Origin: Pisolithus tinctorius
Taxonomy: Eukaryota > Basidiomycota > Agaricomycetes > Boletales > Pisolithaceae
Assembly (NCBI GenBank): GCA_024663395.1
Contig: JANFAH010000003.1
Location: 2,914,001 to 2,978,000 of the forward strand
Length of the DNA stretch: 64,000 nt
Direction: 5' to 3'
Shown: one piece after another, positions 21,314-33,861 of the stretch
Layout: every line of letters starts with the position of its first letter
Numbering within the stretch: the stretch's first letter is position 1
Translations under genes and position numbers: made by a program
The notes under the pieces: generated by a model
Seen by the model: only the letters and a program-made list of their open reading frames with translations
What the model was told of the DNA's origin: nothing
Databases searched by the model: none

Positions 21314-21495
21314 GTGGTCTTGGAAGCCTGACTCGAAAGGTAGATACAGTTATTGATCGTGCTCGACTTGCAGTATTCAAGTGTATTACTTACTGTGATG
21401 GGTTCCGTTATCGTTGAGTAACTGCACTACCAGTGGAGTCCCAATGGCCTTGGGGTCACGTGCCCAGTCGTCTTCCCTCCAAAGCACTCACCAGC

Positions 21496-24400
21496 ATGGC
21501 GGGGCAGTCGTCGACGTCTGCGCGACGCCCGCTCATCCCCGAGAACTTCATCGATGTACCGTCTCAACGGCTTTATTATCTTAGCCTCGGTCTGCTCTTA
21601 CAGGCAAGTATCTACCTGCCTTTGTGGTCGCTGGCTCACAATCGTCTAGGCTACCAAAGCTTTTGACGTCCTCCAGAACTTCTTTACTAATGACGCGAAA
21701 CACTATTGCAGGAAGTGGCTTTGCATCGACTTCGCTTATATTGTCGTGCTTTCGCAACTGCGAATTCCGCGGTTAACATACGGAAAGGCCACAGTTTTAG
21801 TGCAAATCCTCTTGCTATGGTTTGCAGACGGACTGTTGTTTGGGGGAATAAGTCTGAATTTCGGTCAAAGGTCGCCTGACCTGCACACGCGTTCAAACCT
21901 TCAGCGTACGTGGTCGAGTCAGCATTAAATGGTGGCGCACTGAAACAATGTGATCCCTAGAACGAATTGATTTGACTTCTACTCCAGAACCATTCTACTG
22001 GAAGGATATATTGTCGCCTTCGAGGCTTGTGTCGCTCTTCTCTGATCGCCGCGACAGGAATCAGCACCTATTGGGACAACATACTGTGCACATGTCTCCA
22101 ATAAGCACAGCACAGCTCAACCCGGACGCGCACCCTTTCTGCCTTTCCCCTCCTGGACATAGCGCATTTGTCCCCATCCTTGTCAACGGCACTGTCCCTT
22201 CCAGTGTCAGATACTCTTTCACACCTTTGACATATATCGAGGGACAGCCCGGTACTGGCCGCGTAGAGCATGTCGAGATGAACGCGAAAGAACTAAAGGC
22301 GATCGCGAAGGCACGGCTTGAAGGCCTTCAAGTTGTCCGTTTCACCAGCTCAGGTGAAGACGAATACGATGAATATGACGACGGAGACGATGGTCCCCTT
22401 TCTTCTGAATCACATCTACGGAAAACTGAGTCTCTTCCTCATATACGTGTCACCAAACCAGGGACCGTCCGGCTAGATAGGGTTCTCGATAGTTCTGGGA
22501 TTGCTGTCAAACTAATGCATCCTCTGGAAGTTACGGTTGTTCCGTGCCCTACGGCTCAGTACACCGATGATTCATTGCAGAGCACAGAAAGCGAAATCCG
22601 CTGCGCAGGAGACAACCGCTTGGACCTCATGATCGATATTCGTGGTGTGCCTCCGCTTAGCCTGAAGTGGTCCAAGGATGTCAATGGAAAGAAAGAGACT
22701 TTCGTCGTAGACAATATTGAAGGTGGCAATAATGCCCATTCATTGACGGGCGATTTACGGGAAGTTGTTCGTAGAACACGGACTCCCCAGAAGTTCAAAG
22801 TTCCTCTATCCCTTTCCGTCGATTCATTGGGGCGAGTCACTTTCGTTCTCGAGAGTGTCATTGACGGCCTAGGAAATGTTGTTTCACTCGACCAGGAGAA
22901 ACCTAGCGAATCACCCCGTACTGGAGTACCTGTAGACTCCAAAACAGTAAAATCCCTCAATGTCTTGTCCCGTCCTCGTGTTTCCTTTCGACAGTGCGGA
23001 CCTGGAAATCCGGCATCACTCTTAATTGGGTCTGAGAGCTCTTTAGTCCTCGGTGTCGACGACGGTGATCATCTGGATGCTCCTTGGACCGTTCACGTCA
23101 CGTACGATTCGTCCGAGAGTACCACAGGCCTGAAACCGCAAGACTTGACTTTGCAAGCAGAAGCGAACACGAGAGTGTTGAGTTTCGGCGTTAGTGCTCC
23201 CGGAGAATACACCATCACCGATATCAAGGGCAAGGTTCGTACGCAATCCCATTTATGACACAGTAAGCTGAAGATTTGTGCAGTTCTGCGAGGGCGATGT
23301 CCTTTCTCCAGACACGTGCAAAGTTGTTCAGAAACCTCTCCCTACGGCTGAGATTGAATGGAAGCGCATCCACGAGTGGTATTTACACGCGTCTCTATGC
23401 ATCAAGCAAATTTCCTGACACTGCTCATAGTTCAGGGGACACGGGCGTCTCGGCGGCACTGATTCTCCACGGCACCCCTCCCTTCCAAGTTTATTATCGC
23501 ACCCAACGCGATAACGAGAGTCCCCGTGACCTCGTGAAAACATTTACTACATCAAGAGGGACAATCACACTTCAGCCAGAGCACAGCGGGCATTATTATT
23601 ACACGTTTCTACAGCTGAGTGACTCTAACTACAAGAAGATACCACTCGATGGGCCTAGCATAGACCAAATTGTTCATCCGCTGGCTGCCGCCGATTTTGT
23701 CCCGATTTCGGCAGGACGGAACAAAATGGTATTGAATAGTTGTTCTGGAAATGTGGTAGACGTCGACGTCGATCTCAGAGTAAGGAGACCCGTAGCAACT
23801 ATTATGGAAGGTCGCTAATTACGACTTACAGGGAACACCACCGTGGAATCTTGAATTCCAAGTAGTTGGCCCGCGTAGCACCGACCCCCTTGTCATCCGC
23901 GACATCAGTTCGTCACCCGTGCGCGTGCCAGTGCCGATACCATCCGTCGTTGATAAAGAAGGTGGCACGTTCGAAGTTGACTTAGGTAAGTCAACATTCC
24001 TACCTCGTTACCCAGAAATTAATAGATGGCACAGTTGCTGTGGAAGATATGTATGGATGTAAACGTCCCGTTTCTGTCCCAGGTATATCCGTCAACGTCC
24101 GGAGAGTATTAGTAGGTTTCCAGCAGCCGTAATAGGAAATGCTTTCTAATTCTTCACAGCCTAGTGCAAAGTTCTATAGCAAAGATGGTCACCGTCAGGT
24201 TACTATACTGGAAGACGAATCAGCTGAACTGCCCTTACGGCTTACTGGTGACGGAGTAAGTACATATGTTTCAGGTGCAGATGTCTGCTAACTTTGCTCA
24301 GCCCTGGAAAGTCAAGTATCGGAGAGTGGATACCCCGGATCTAATTCAGACTGTTGTCCTTTCTTCGCCAAACGATTATCTCCATGTTAGAGGGAAAGGG

Positions 24401-25991
24401 ATGTATGAGCTCGTGGAAGTGAGTAATATGGATCGTTTCTGAGATCTTGTTTATCCAATTCCCTTAGGTCAATGACATGCAATGTCCCGGAGCTGTTGTT
24501 CCAGGGGAGAATACTTATGAAGTTGATTGGGTACCACGACCATTTGCGAAGTTGGACTTGCACATGTCGGCTGTATTTGAGCCTTACAATCGTTCGCACA
24601 TCCTCCCTCCAATTTGTCAAGGTCGCAACGATTACGTTGATCTTGAGCTTTCTGGTTCGTGTTCCTGTATAGTGTGGGGCCTACTTTGATAACCGGTTCA
24701 ACCGTCAGGACGTCCGCCTTTCCAAATCATGTATAACGTGGCAACAAACGCGGAGTCTGGAGGCGGCACAATCGTGCTAGACCAACCGACAATCAGCAGT
24801 ATTCAGCATCGCACGCGTTTCCAGCTGTACACGTCTACACCCGGTCGTAAATACTACGAAGTCAAACAAATAGGCGATGCCGCTTACCCACTCCACAAGC
24901 ACACGCATACATTGATCCCTCGCTCAGAACGCCTCTTATTTGAACAAGAAATTCTTCAAAAGCCCTCTGCCAAGTTCAAGTCGGACAACCGTCTGTCTTA
25001 CTGCCTTAATGACGTCCTGAGCTCCAAAGATCCCGCATCGCCCGATGGCACTATCTTACTTGAAGGAACTCCTCCGTTCCAACTGCAACTATCAATCAAG
25101 AACCTTGCCGCCAACAAGGTCAGAGTGGAGACTGTTGAGGTTAATGACAAGATTTGGAGATTGAATCTGCCATCTTACTACTTCACCTCTGTCGGACCTT
25201 ACCAAGTCACGATTGATTCCGTCCTTGACTCGTCTCGCTGCGAGCAGGCGACAGTCGATCCCTTACACCGATCCATTTGGATAGACGTTGCCGAAACGGC
25301 TGCAATCATCCCTCTTGAAAAGAAGAAGGACTTCTGCGCTGGTGATATCATCCAGTTTGAGTTGGAGGGTACTCCTCCTTGGACCGTCGGGTGCGTGGAG
25401 AATGCGTTAGCTGTCTTCCTTAAGTACTAAACCATCCGTAGGTACCGGATTAACGGGAAATCTTACACCCGGGATGCCAAAGTATCACCATTCTCTATTC
25501 TTCAACAGCAGAGTGGCGATTTCACGATTACGTCGATTGCCCATCAACACAAGATGTGTAAAGCGGCCATTACCAACCTGCAGATGACAATACATCCTCT
25601 TCCCTCGGCTCTGGTGGGCCATGGCAAGCGCATATACCAAGACATTCATGAAGGTATGCGGACCTGACGTACGAAATACGCAGAGCTCATCTCCTTGCAC
25701 AGGCGATCAAGCTGAAATCGTCTTTACTCTAATTGGCGAACCTCCGTTCACGTTCACGTATCAACGTTCCGAACCCAGCCCTAAGAAAGGGAGCAAGCCG
25801 GGCAAGGTCCTTGAGACCCATACCGTGTCGGGTGTCACTACGCACGAGTATTCATTAACTTCCGCTGTAGAAGGTTTGTGTCACGTGGTGTGCCCTTGCG
25901 TTTACATGCTCATGTTCGCTCCCCAGGCACTTGGACGGTTACTTCCATTTCCGACCGTTACTGCCGATATCCCGCCTTGCAAGCCGAATAA
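21496..25991 (+). CDS. POM152: Pore membrane nucleoporin POM152
   Basis: POM152 anchors the nuclear pore complex in the nuclear envelope; its Ig-like repeats form the lumenal ring. Fourteen exons: 21496..21603, 21650..21863, 21961..23234, 23284..23378, 23431..23779, 23832..23985, 24026..24111, 24160..24255, 24302..24418, 24468..24654, 24709..25390, 25442..25653, 25703..25873 and 25927..25991, about 1,269 residues. Membrane helices lie near residues 25-110. The lumenal start [20 protein letters not shown] is typical. Ig-like repeats recur with [38 protein letters not shown] and GEPPFTFTY. Exon 1 must end at a GC donor (CAG|gcaagt). The exon 2/3 junction is the least certain. Many introns fall near the repeat boundaries. 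Confidence 0.88.
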
Positions 25992-26149
25992 AACTATGAG
26001 CGACCTTATACATGAGTACCGCATAACATCCGAGCATCTGTAGCTGTAGAGTTGTGATGCATCTACTCCCACAGGGAGGACAACTTCATTTTCGCAAGAC
26101 TGATATATTACACTGGCAATCCCAAGTGACAGCGGTATTCTCGATAACT

Positions 26150-27416
26150 CTACACCGTTACAGATGAGATGTAGAACCACTTGTTGACTGGACAAGACAT
26201 TAGAAGTAATACGTGTCATTTCTTCTGAATACGTACTGGAAGGATCGATGGGGGCTGGGGGATGCCTGGAGTCCGGGGGAATGTTCGCGTACGTAGGATC
26301 GTTCGGGGTGACCATGCCAGGTCCACCAACGGTAAGGTTGCGACTATAAGAGTATGTAAGAGGAGGAATGGCGAAATTGACAACAACGTACATAGAGAGA
26401 TCGTACGCGGGAGTCTTAGCATCTGTCTCTCCGCTCACCAGACGGCGCCAAGCTTCGTGACACTCGTGAATGATCTCTGTCGCATACTTCTTGTTCTTCG
26501 CCTCTCCAGAGAAGGCGAAAGTGTTCTCGCCCTTCCCATCTGGGATTTTATAAATCCTGTCACACACATACGTCATTAGGGACAGATTTTTAAGTGGAAG
26601 GTGATGCAAACCTGAACCACTCATTCGTAGCCCTGATGAGACCAGGAAGGTGACGTTCGACGTCCTCGATGTCGTTGAGCTTAGGGGCTAAGGGATCGTG
26701 AACGTCGACAACGATGACCTTCCAGTCGGTCTCTCCTTCGTCGAGTAAGGCCATGATACCGAGAACTTTGACTTGTTTGATCTGGCCAGTGTACCCGACC
26801 TGCTCACCAATCTCGCAGACGTCAAGTGGGTCGTTGTCACCCTTGGCCTTGGTCTCGGCGTGGGTTACATTGGGGTCCTCCCAGGTCTAATTACAGTGGG
26901 TGGGGATTGCTAAGAGTGAAGATAGAGAGGAGCACCCGACTGACCTGAGGGAATGCGCCATAGTTCCAGATGTAACCATGGTGAGGGAAGCAGTTGCGAA
27001 CATAACGCAAACGGCCCTTCTTGGTGTCTTGCTTGATGGGATTGAAGGGTTCTTCCTTGGAGATCTCCATCTTTGCGTTCGTCCAGCGAGGGATCTCCAC
27101 GATCATGTTGAGGATGCCATTGCTCTGGTCGGCGAAAAGCGGAACGTCATGGAATGATGAGACGACAGAACCGTTCTGTTCGATGTACACCCTGTGATCT
27201 ATTATCCGACATAGATCAGAATAATGAAACGGAGAACGTTGCTTTGCATACCGAGTGTGTTGGGAGCTCCGATGAGGCGAGGGGTGAATGCTGTCGTCAC
27301 AGTCAGTCGGATTTCGTAGTCAACAGACGGGGAGACAAACGGGGGGGCATGGTTGCTCTTGTTGCAAGATGGCGGAGATGATGGGACAGCGTAAAAGTCG
27401 CTGCAGTCCCGGCCAT
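26150..27416 (-). CDS. IPP1: Inorganic pyrophosphatase
   Basis: This family I enzyme hydrolyses pyrophosphate to phosphate, driving biosynthesis. Minus-strand exons: 27416..27341, 27290..27252, 27198..26945, 26886..26612, 26556..26392, 26343..26237 and 26187..26150. Landmarks include [49 protein letters not shown] and the metal-binding signature [13 protein letters not shown]. The last exon restores the family ending [11 protein letters not shown]. Two starts are possible. The ATG at 27350 gives a 295-residue cytosolic-length protein starting MPPPFTPRL. The upstream in-frame ATG at 27416 adds 22 residues rich in Arg, His and Thr with no acids. That extension could target mitochondria. Confidence 0.9.
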
Positions 27417-27575
27417 ATCCGTTTCCTCGCACAGTACCGGACTGGGACAAAAACTATAATTACTAGGACCACAGTGGTAATTTCTGACCCGGTTATCGCC
27501 ACTGAGGACGATCGATCTAGATCGTCGGCTAGATAACCAGGGGTACAACGACACTAACAACGCCAATCACAACAT

Positions 27576-29847
27576 TCACAGCCCATCCTCCATATCCTCT
27601 GCAAGCCATTTTGGTTTGGAAAATCTCCCATTAAAGTCCAGCCGAAGGAGTAACTGCTCCACATGTCGGCGAACTTCTCCTTCGCCTTCCAAACCTTTAC
27701 CTCGGGCGAATGTCCGCTGTAAAGTGGAAATGTTTCCAATGCTGGCATTTATCAGCACCGACCTGGATGCGTCCCCTGCAGCAGTGAACGGCTGGTAGGA
27801 CGTCATCAGCGTCAGTTGCTGGTAAAATGATTCAAAGAGTTCATGCAGACTCTGGAAAAGCCATGAACGACGCTGAGCGACAAGCGAAAAACTCAGTTAC
27901 CTTATCAATCTCCGAGACCTCCTGGAATCGCTCCTGAACCAGCGTTCCGACCTTGTCGTGTCCCCCTGCTGCAAGGCTGCCCTCAAACAAGAGGGCCGGG
28001 AGTACATCGCCTCCCCACCGTTCAACTTGCGCAACAAAACGCTCGCATATCTCGAGAATGGACCGCACGGTGCCTGTTAGAGATGGGTTGGAGAGCAAAC
28101 AACCCGCGACAAGACGCTCTAGATAAGTAGTGTGAATGTTTCTCAGTGTCGTGAAGTCGAGGCGAGTGTGGTTTGAGGGTGCCACGTTACCGTCGTGCGT
28201 GACCGTTGCTCCCTCTCGACCAACGCCTTCGGATCGTTCTCGCGCAGGTCCAGTGACCAAGTCCTTCAATCTCCTGAACTCAAGGTCAACGACATCAACC
28301 ATAACATATTCCAGCAAGGTATCGAGGAACCAGCCCATGTCCCTGACAACTCCCCACCCGAAACGTAGCAGCTGCTGCCGTACCATGAGGTCCTCCGCTG
28401 TTCCACCTTCACCTAGACCAGTCCACCTTCGCCTCGCCCGCTGGGCGTTGGACAGCGACGTCCAGCACCCGTGAATGCGGGTCTGAGTTTTACGTACTGA
28501 TGACAGATATCCGAATAAGGCCGAGTATACTTGTAGGTCGGAGGCGTGCAGAAACAAATCGAGAGGCCAGGTCGTGTCATACGTGAGAAGAAGGGGTGTG
28601 CCGAGAAGGAGGTCGTCGAAAGAGGTGGTTTCATTGGAACTGCCGTTCACGGACGACAAAAGCGATTTCGATCCGACCTTCGAGAAAGATGGAAGAAGAG
28701 GTCTGATGGGACCAGACGGAAGTTTAAATTTGAGCTTGAGTAAAGATGGGTCATGTTGGGCAGTGGTACTTAGGGATGCTCGGAGCAATGCTAGATTGAG
28801 GTCCTGTTCCTTAATCATAGATGGGACCCCTGTGCGTGTGGTGAGTCGTGATATCTTCAGCTTCTCGATATCACGGATGAGCGCGAGACAGAATTCCCCG
28901 TTACGTAGCAGGAAATAGTTCGCTCTGAAGTAATGATGAGAAACCTAAAGAATTACGATGGAGAATCTTGCTCACAGAGAAACAACCGCTTCCTCCACGT
29001 CTTTTCTTGTTAGGACATGTAGCCAGAGCCATTCACTGACGTTTGTCCGGATTTGACCGATCACTGAATCAAATTTATATCTGTCTTCAGGTAGAACAGT
29101 GTCGAGCAGTTGAGCGTGTTCGACCGCTTGTTCTCGAGGAATCTGATGTGCCCATTTATTGTGTTTCACCGTTCCGATAGCTCTTCCGACGTACATGATA
29201 GACTCGCGCGCTTGAGGGGACACACAAGCGGGCGTCGAGCCTTCCAAAAGGACATAGTCTCCTGAAGTTAAAGGATCGGTTGCTGTTATTGATCCATGGA
29301 CCAAGAGAGCAGCTAACTGTGCACGCCAGGCACGTTGAACGGCCGTGGATAGACGAGAAAATATGTCTGCGATTCGGCTTGTCCCCGTTTTCGATCGTGC
29401 CATAAGCATGTCGATGAGTGGTCCGGGTTTCCATTCGTCCTTGGACTCTATCTGTTCCATCAGAGATTCCAGTGCTATGAAAGGGGACTCCCATCCCGAG
29501 AAAATGGCCAGTATAGCTGTGAGAGGGACGAACGAGCCCCGAGCTACCAATTCTGGGTCTCGCTTCAACAGTTTGGCTTCGGTTTCGACCACCACGCTCT
29601 CATATTCGTCTTTCAGTATTTGATTTAATGTGGCACACAAAGCACAGATATACCGCGATTGTGATCGCGTCAGTGTGAGGCATGCTTTCTTGATGCTACG
29701 GTATCTCGCTGCTATCCTTCCTATCGCTTGAAGGCATTGTTCCTCGCCCGGATGCAGCAGAGGGCGAAGCGCGGGATTTATGGTGTGGTCAGAAGGAAAT
29801 ATGGAGGACGAATGGCCTGCTAAGACGAGCAAGATTTCAGCGATCAT
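27576..29847 (-). CDS. GCP4: Gamma-tubulin complex component 4
   Basis: GCP4 belongs to the gamma-tubulin ring complex, which nucleates microtubules at the spindle pole body. Exons on the minus strand: 29847..28976, 28924..27901 and 27851..27576, 723 residues. The N-terminal GRIP1 half starts MIAEILLVLAGHSSSIF and includes EQCLQAIGRIAARYR. The GRIP2 half contains FLLRNGEFCLALIRDIEKL, LFGYLSSVRKTQTRIHGCW and VVDVVDLEFRRLKDLV. It ends with HVEQLLLRLDFNGRF, the usual C-terminal helix. The length and the short N-terminus favour GCP4 over GCP2/3 (SPC97/98). It shares an 87-bp promoter gap with the TBC gene. Confidence 0.88.
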
Positions 29848-29934
29848 CACGACCTCATACTCACTAGGCAGCTTACATAACCAGTCCTTGCTTCTACACG
29901 AGTCCTGCGGAGGTAAACACGCGCAACATTGAAT
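29848..29934. promoter_or_regulatory. Shared head-to-head promoter, GCP4 / TBC Rab-GAP
   Basis: Only 87 bases separate the two divergent ATGs, so both genes must share regulatory sequence and their 5' leaders probably overlap. No TATA box is visible. Confidence 0.55.
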
Positions 29935-32001
29935 ATGGAGGGTCTCAGGGCCACGCAAGCCGACGATGCAGTCTGGGACGCTGACGGCCAGGACGAGACA
30001 CCAGAGTTCAGCCAATTTACAGTCCGAAGAGACGTCGAGTACTTGCGGCGACTTTCTACATTGCAGGGCGATGTGACTACTGTCAGCGAGCTCGATGCCT
30101 CGGTGTCGACTCTTGACCTCAATGATGACACCGGGCCTCCGGACGTGGATTTGGAGTCACCATCCCCTCAATTCCACACTCCAATCAGTCCATCGTTATC
30201 GGTTGTCGAGCCCGGGTTCTCACATGAAGCAGATTCGAATCCCTCCGTCAACGGTGATGCACATACAGCCTCGTTTGAACATCTTCCTGAAGAAACAAAT
30301 GCTACTTACCCAGCAGTCCACATCGACGTCTCTCAACCACCTCTAACGCGTGTGTCAGTAACGACCGAAGACGGCAGCATTCACCCCGACCAACCCATAT
30401 CGAAAGGCAATGAACCCGACAGTTTCACCATGGCCAGGCCTGTCTATCCGGAGTCAGCCAAGCCTACTTCTTCTTCATCTACCTCGCAGTTGCCTATCTC
30501 TTCATCACAGGGCAGTCATAAACCGTCACGAGCCGTGGGACCAAGCGTGTTTCAGAAAGTAGTAAGTAAGACGAGACCCCATTTTCTTCCTCCCAAGAGC
30601 CGGGAAGAGGATCGAAAACATCTGGCTGATTGGGAGGCTATGATGAAAGAGAGTCGCGCCGCAGGTATGGCATCTTCACTTATTGATCGTGCCGCTGCCA
30701 TCCTAACCACGCCTCTCGTTTTAGAAGAACGGCGCCGCAAGGGCCTTCAGCAACGTAGAATGGCGCGCGAGTTGAACATCGAAAAGTCAATGCATATATG
30801 GGAGAAGGACATTCTACCGGACTGGCGTGTGGTCCATCGGGATCCCACCCTTCGAAAGCTCTGGTGGAATGGCGTTCCGACTAAACTGCGCTGCGTAATG
30901 TGGGAGCGTGCTATCGGTAACACGCTTGCTCTGAGCAGAGGTATACTTTGTTCCATGAATTTTCACTACCCTATTTATTCGTTCCCAGACAGTTACCGCA
31001 GCTGCCTTTCCCGGGCAAGGCGCGCCCTATCCTCTGGTGTTTTTCCTTTGGACATCCTCCAGGAAATGGAAGATGATATTGTTACAACACTTCCCGCCCT
31101 TCATATCTTTCACCCGGAGAGTGGTCCTCTGTACCAAGAGTTGAAAGACGTGTTGTGTGCTTGGGTCATCTCGCGTGCAGACGAAGGGCTAGGCTATACA
31201 CGCGGTATTTCAAAACTAGCTGCCATGATACTTGTTAATGTTCCTACACCGCAAGCCTTCGTTGCCTTGAGGAACCTTTTGGAGAGGCATTGTCTGAGAG
31301 CCTTTTATGGTGATACAGGAACGAAAGATGATGTAAGTCGCACCTGCGAAAAGAGACCGCAGTCTAACTGAGCCGCAGAGATCAGGTTGAGGCATATTAT
31401 CGGTCAGAATTAGTCTGCAGACTTTGATCAAGCACTCACCCACTAGAACAGAATTTTCGACACACTGCTGGCAGACAGTATGCCCAAGAGTGCGCTGTCG
31501 TTTTACGCTGAACGCGATGACGCGCGAAACTAATGTGACACAGTCTACTTTAATTTCAAACAGCATCAAATATCCCCCGCTGCATATTTGCCCGACTGGT
31601 TGGCACCACTCTTTCTGGACCATCTTCCTTTCGAAGCCTGCGCGAGGTTATGGGATGTGATTTTGCTTGAAGGCGATTCCTTCCTTTTTCGGGCCGCGCT
31701 TGCAATACTGGCCGTATTAGAACCACGACTATCTTTTCCTGACAGAGACGAGCTCCTCCAACTTCTGAAGTACGCATTCTCTCCCATTTATTAAGACCGT
31801 CTCCCATACAACGTTCATAGGGGCCAGAATAAGGCTGCCATAGAAGTAGCTAAACGCGAAGGTCGGCCGCTAAATGGAGGCAAATACGAAATTTATGGTG
31901 TCGACGAAGAAACGCTGTGGGATCGGATTGACAGTATGGAAGACTGGTGGAGGGAGTCTACGTGGAGGAGGTTAACCCAGAGAGAGCTACCGGACTTGTG
32001 A
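29935..32001 (+). CDS. TBC-domain Rab GTPase-activating protein
   Basis: TBC proteins switch off Rab GTPases by an Arg/Gln dual-finger mechanism. Exons 29935..30940, 30989..31332, 31386..31402, 31452..31489, 31544..31769 and 31821..32001 give 603 residues. The first 260 residues are acidic, Ser/Thr-rich and probably disordered. The TBC domain starts near LRKLWWNGVPTKLRCVMWER. The Arg finger region is TTLPALHIFHPESGPLYQEL, where Leu-Pro-Ala occupies the IxxDxxR position, so the canonical Arg is not obvious. The second finger region reads YTRGISKLAAMIL rather than YxQGM. LPDWLAPLFLDHLPFEACARLWD follows. Catalysis may therefore be weak or unconventional. Exon 3 is a 17-nt microexon coding VEAYYR. 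Confidence 0.82.
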
Positions 32002-32035
32002 CTGTGGAGATGTATTGGCTTAACATTATATCCAT

Positions 32036-33185
32036 TTAACCTCCGGAAGCATCATCGTCCTCTGCTACTTCCTTGTATAGTGCGTACATCTTGCGCCGAT
32101 TTGAGTCTCTAGTACTCTCAGCGCTAGCAACATCAAATAGTGTTTGCAGTGCCCCTTGCCTCAGTGCTGCGGCGTCTATCGCACCCTCGGTTGGTGGATC
32201 GTATTGACAGGCCGTCGATAGTATGTTGGTAAACTGGCTACCCGGTAAGCGGGCTCTTTTCGGGGGATTTGATGTCCGTAAAGGCCTGAGGGCTGTCAGA
32301 AGTGGGCGGAATAGTGCGGTTTCGAGGTGCTTGTATGTTGTGGACGTCGGTGTCTGAGCAGCTAAGGTAATGAAAGGGTATAATAGGGCAAGTAACGGCG
32401 CGGGCAACGGCGAATCGAACGAAGCGATGGCCTTGTCTAGTTCCTCCAAGTAAATATCTGCCAAGTGGTATGACAAACTCGATGGAACTTTTATATCATT
32501 CGGGCTGGGATTCCAGGATAAATCAGGAAAGTTAAAGGTGAACGAAGGGGAATGCGTGCCAGAGTGGTCCACCTGAATCGGTGAGGATAGCATTATAATT
32601 CTTCAGAGAAGAATTGTCCCAGTGAGATCGCATAAGAAGGCGGAAGCTGGCATTGAGGAATCTCCTGATAAGTAGGTAATATTTGTCCATCCTGAGCAAG
32701 GAATCGGTCAGATGACTGCCTGAAGCCCCACAGAAGTAACATACCGCAAGCGATCGATACCATGCCATTCCCTGACCATGGTCGTCCAGAACCCCCGAAG
32801 GAAATGGAGGGACGACGAATCCCTCTTTATAGTAAGTAAAAGTTCTGCAAGCTCACTCGCAAGTGCTTGCTGCACTAGAGGCTTATCGGACATCCAGAAA
32901 CCTGCAATGAAACGTGAGCGGACCTCAGTCAGCATAGAGTGTCAGCTGAGAAGTACAGTAGAATATCCCCTTCCACAGCTTTGCCATTTCGAGATCTGGT
33001 ATTTCATTGTTTTCGTCGTCGGAAAGAAACGCGGCCAAATTTTTCACGGCCTTGTCTCGCGTTTTCTTTTCTTTTAAGAAACAAACCGATATGGCGAGTG
33101 CTCCCGTCTACAGTAGTATTTACACACCTGAAGAGGCTAGATATTTGCCCAAAGGCAGCGTCCCGCTCGGTGGTGAAGGCGGCAT
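32036..33185 (-). CDS. RRP1: Ribosomal RNA processing protein 1
   Basis: RRP1 (NOP52 family) is a nucleolar factor for 27S pre-rRNA processing to the large subunit rRNAs. Exons on the minus strand: 33185..33128, 33070..32957, 32901..32745, 32691..32573 and 32487..32036, 299 residues. The family opening is rebuilt across intron 1: PLGKYLASSEKKTRDKAVKN. Next come LWKGIFYCFWMSDKPLVQQ, FWTTMVREWHGIDRLRMDKY and PSSLSYHLADIYLEEL. The tail has RKMYALYKEVAEDDD. Intron 4 uses an aaaag acceptor, which removes a stretch that would otherwise break the conserved SYHLADIY region. The gene is divergent from HIU hydrolase with 124 bp between ATGs. Confidence 0.87.
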
Positions 33186-33309
33186 GCAAGTTTTTGGTCA
33201 GATGATCTCGAGGGAGATTGTCGTGTCACGTGATCGAGTCATTGAGCTACATGACATCATAAGGTTTCCTCGTCTCTGCCTCATCTTTTGGCAAACACTT
33301 GAAGCTACG
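33186..33309. promoter_or_regulatory. Shared head-to-head promoter, RRP1 / HIU hydrolase
   Basis: The 124 bases between the divergent start codons must serve both genes. They contain TCACGTGA at 33226..33233, a palindromic E-box (CACGTG core) of the kind bound by bHLH factors. The motif is seen; binding is inferred. Confidence 0.45.
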
Positions 33310-33861
33310 ATGTCAAAGAGCCCGATTACTTGTCATGGTGGGGCAATCCGGTAACCCGTACGTCGCTTCGACAAGCTGACCATAGCGCGTAGTCCTCGAC
33401 GTGTCTATAGGCAGACCAGCTGAGGGTGTTGAAGTCACCCTTCAAGTGTACCACAAGGGCCCTGGTGGCATCGACGTATTCAATCCACTCGCTCGGGGGT
33501 TTGTTTCTTAGACTCAAAATCGACTTCATCATATCTGATCGTGATTGAGTAGTGTGACTGATGGTGACGGACGCTGCTCCAGGTTGCTTCCGCCCCGCAA
33601 CTCTGCGGAAGCAAAGGAGACGGGACAAGAGTTTCGAGCAGGCATCTACAAGATAATATTCAAGCCTACGGACTATTTTGAGAAGATCGGGCGGAAATGC
33701 TTTTACCCTTGGGTCGAGGTACTAGATGCCCCCGACCTTGAACCACTGGTCTTTCGCTGATGTTACCGTAGATCACGTTTGACATCGAGAACCCAGATGA
33801 ACACTATCATATCCCTCTCCTCATCAGCCCATATTCCTATGTTACTTACAGGGGAAGTTGA
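33310..33861 (+). CDS. 5-hydroxyisourate hydrolase (transthyretin-like)
   Basis: The enzyme converts 5-hydroxyisourate, the product of urate oxidase, to OHCU in the peroxisomal/cytosolic ureide pathway. Exons 33310..33337, 33393..33498, 33553..33718 and 33772..33861 give 129 residues. The N-terminal motif SPITCHVLDVSIGRPAEGV has the family His. GVTDGDGRC follows, then FYPWVEITFDI, and HYHIPLLISPYSYVTYRGS ends with the diagnostic YRGS tetrapeptide. The length is standard for the family. The C-terminal -RGS occupies the same position as in the bacterial and animal enzymes, where it completes the active site. Confidence 0.93.

Noticed and set aside
33007..33354. Plus-strand frame starting MASAPVYSSIYTPEEARY
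   Set aside because: It has no splice path into the HIU hydrolase frame, and the opposite strand carries the conserved RRP1 N-terminus.
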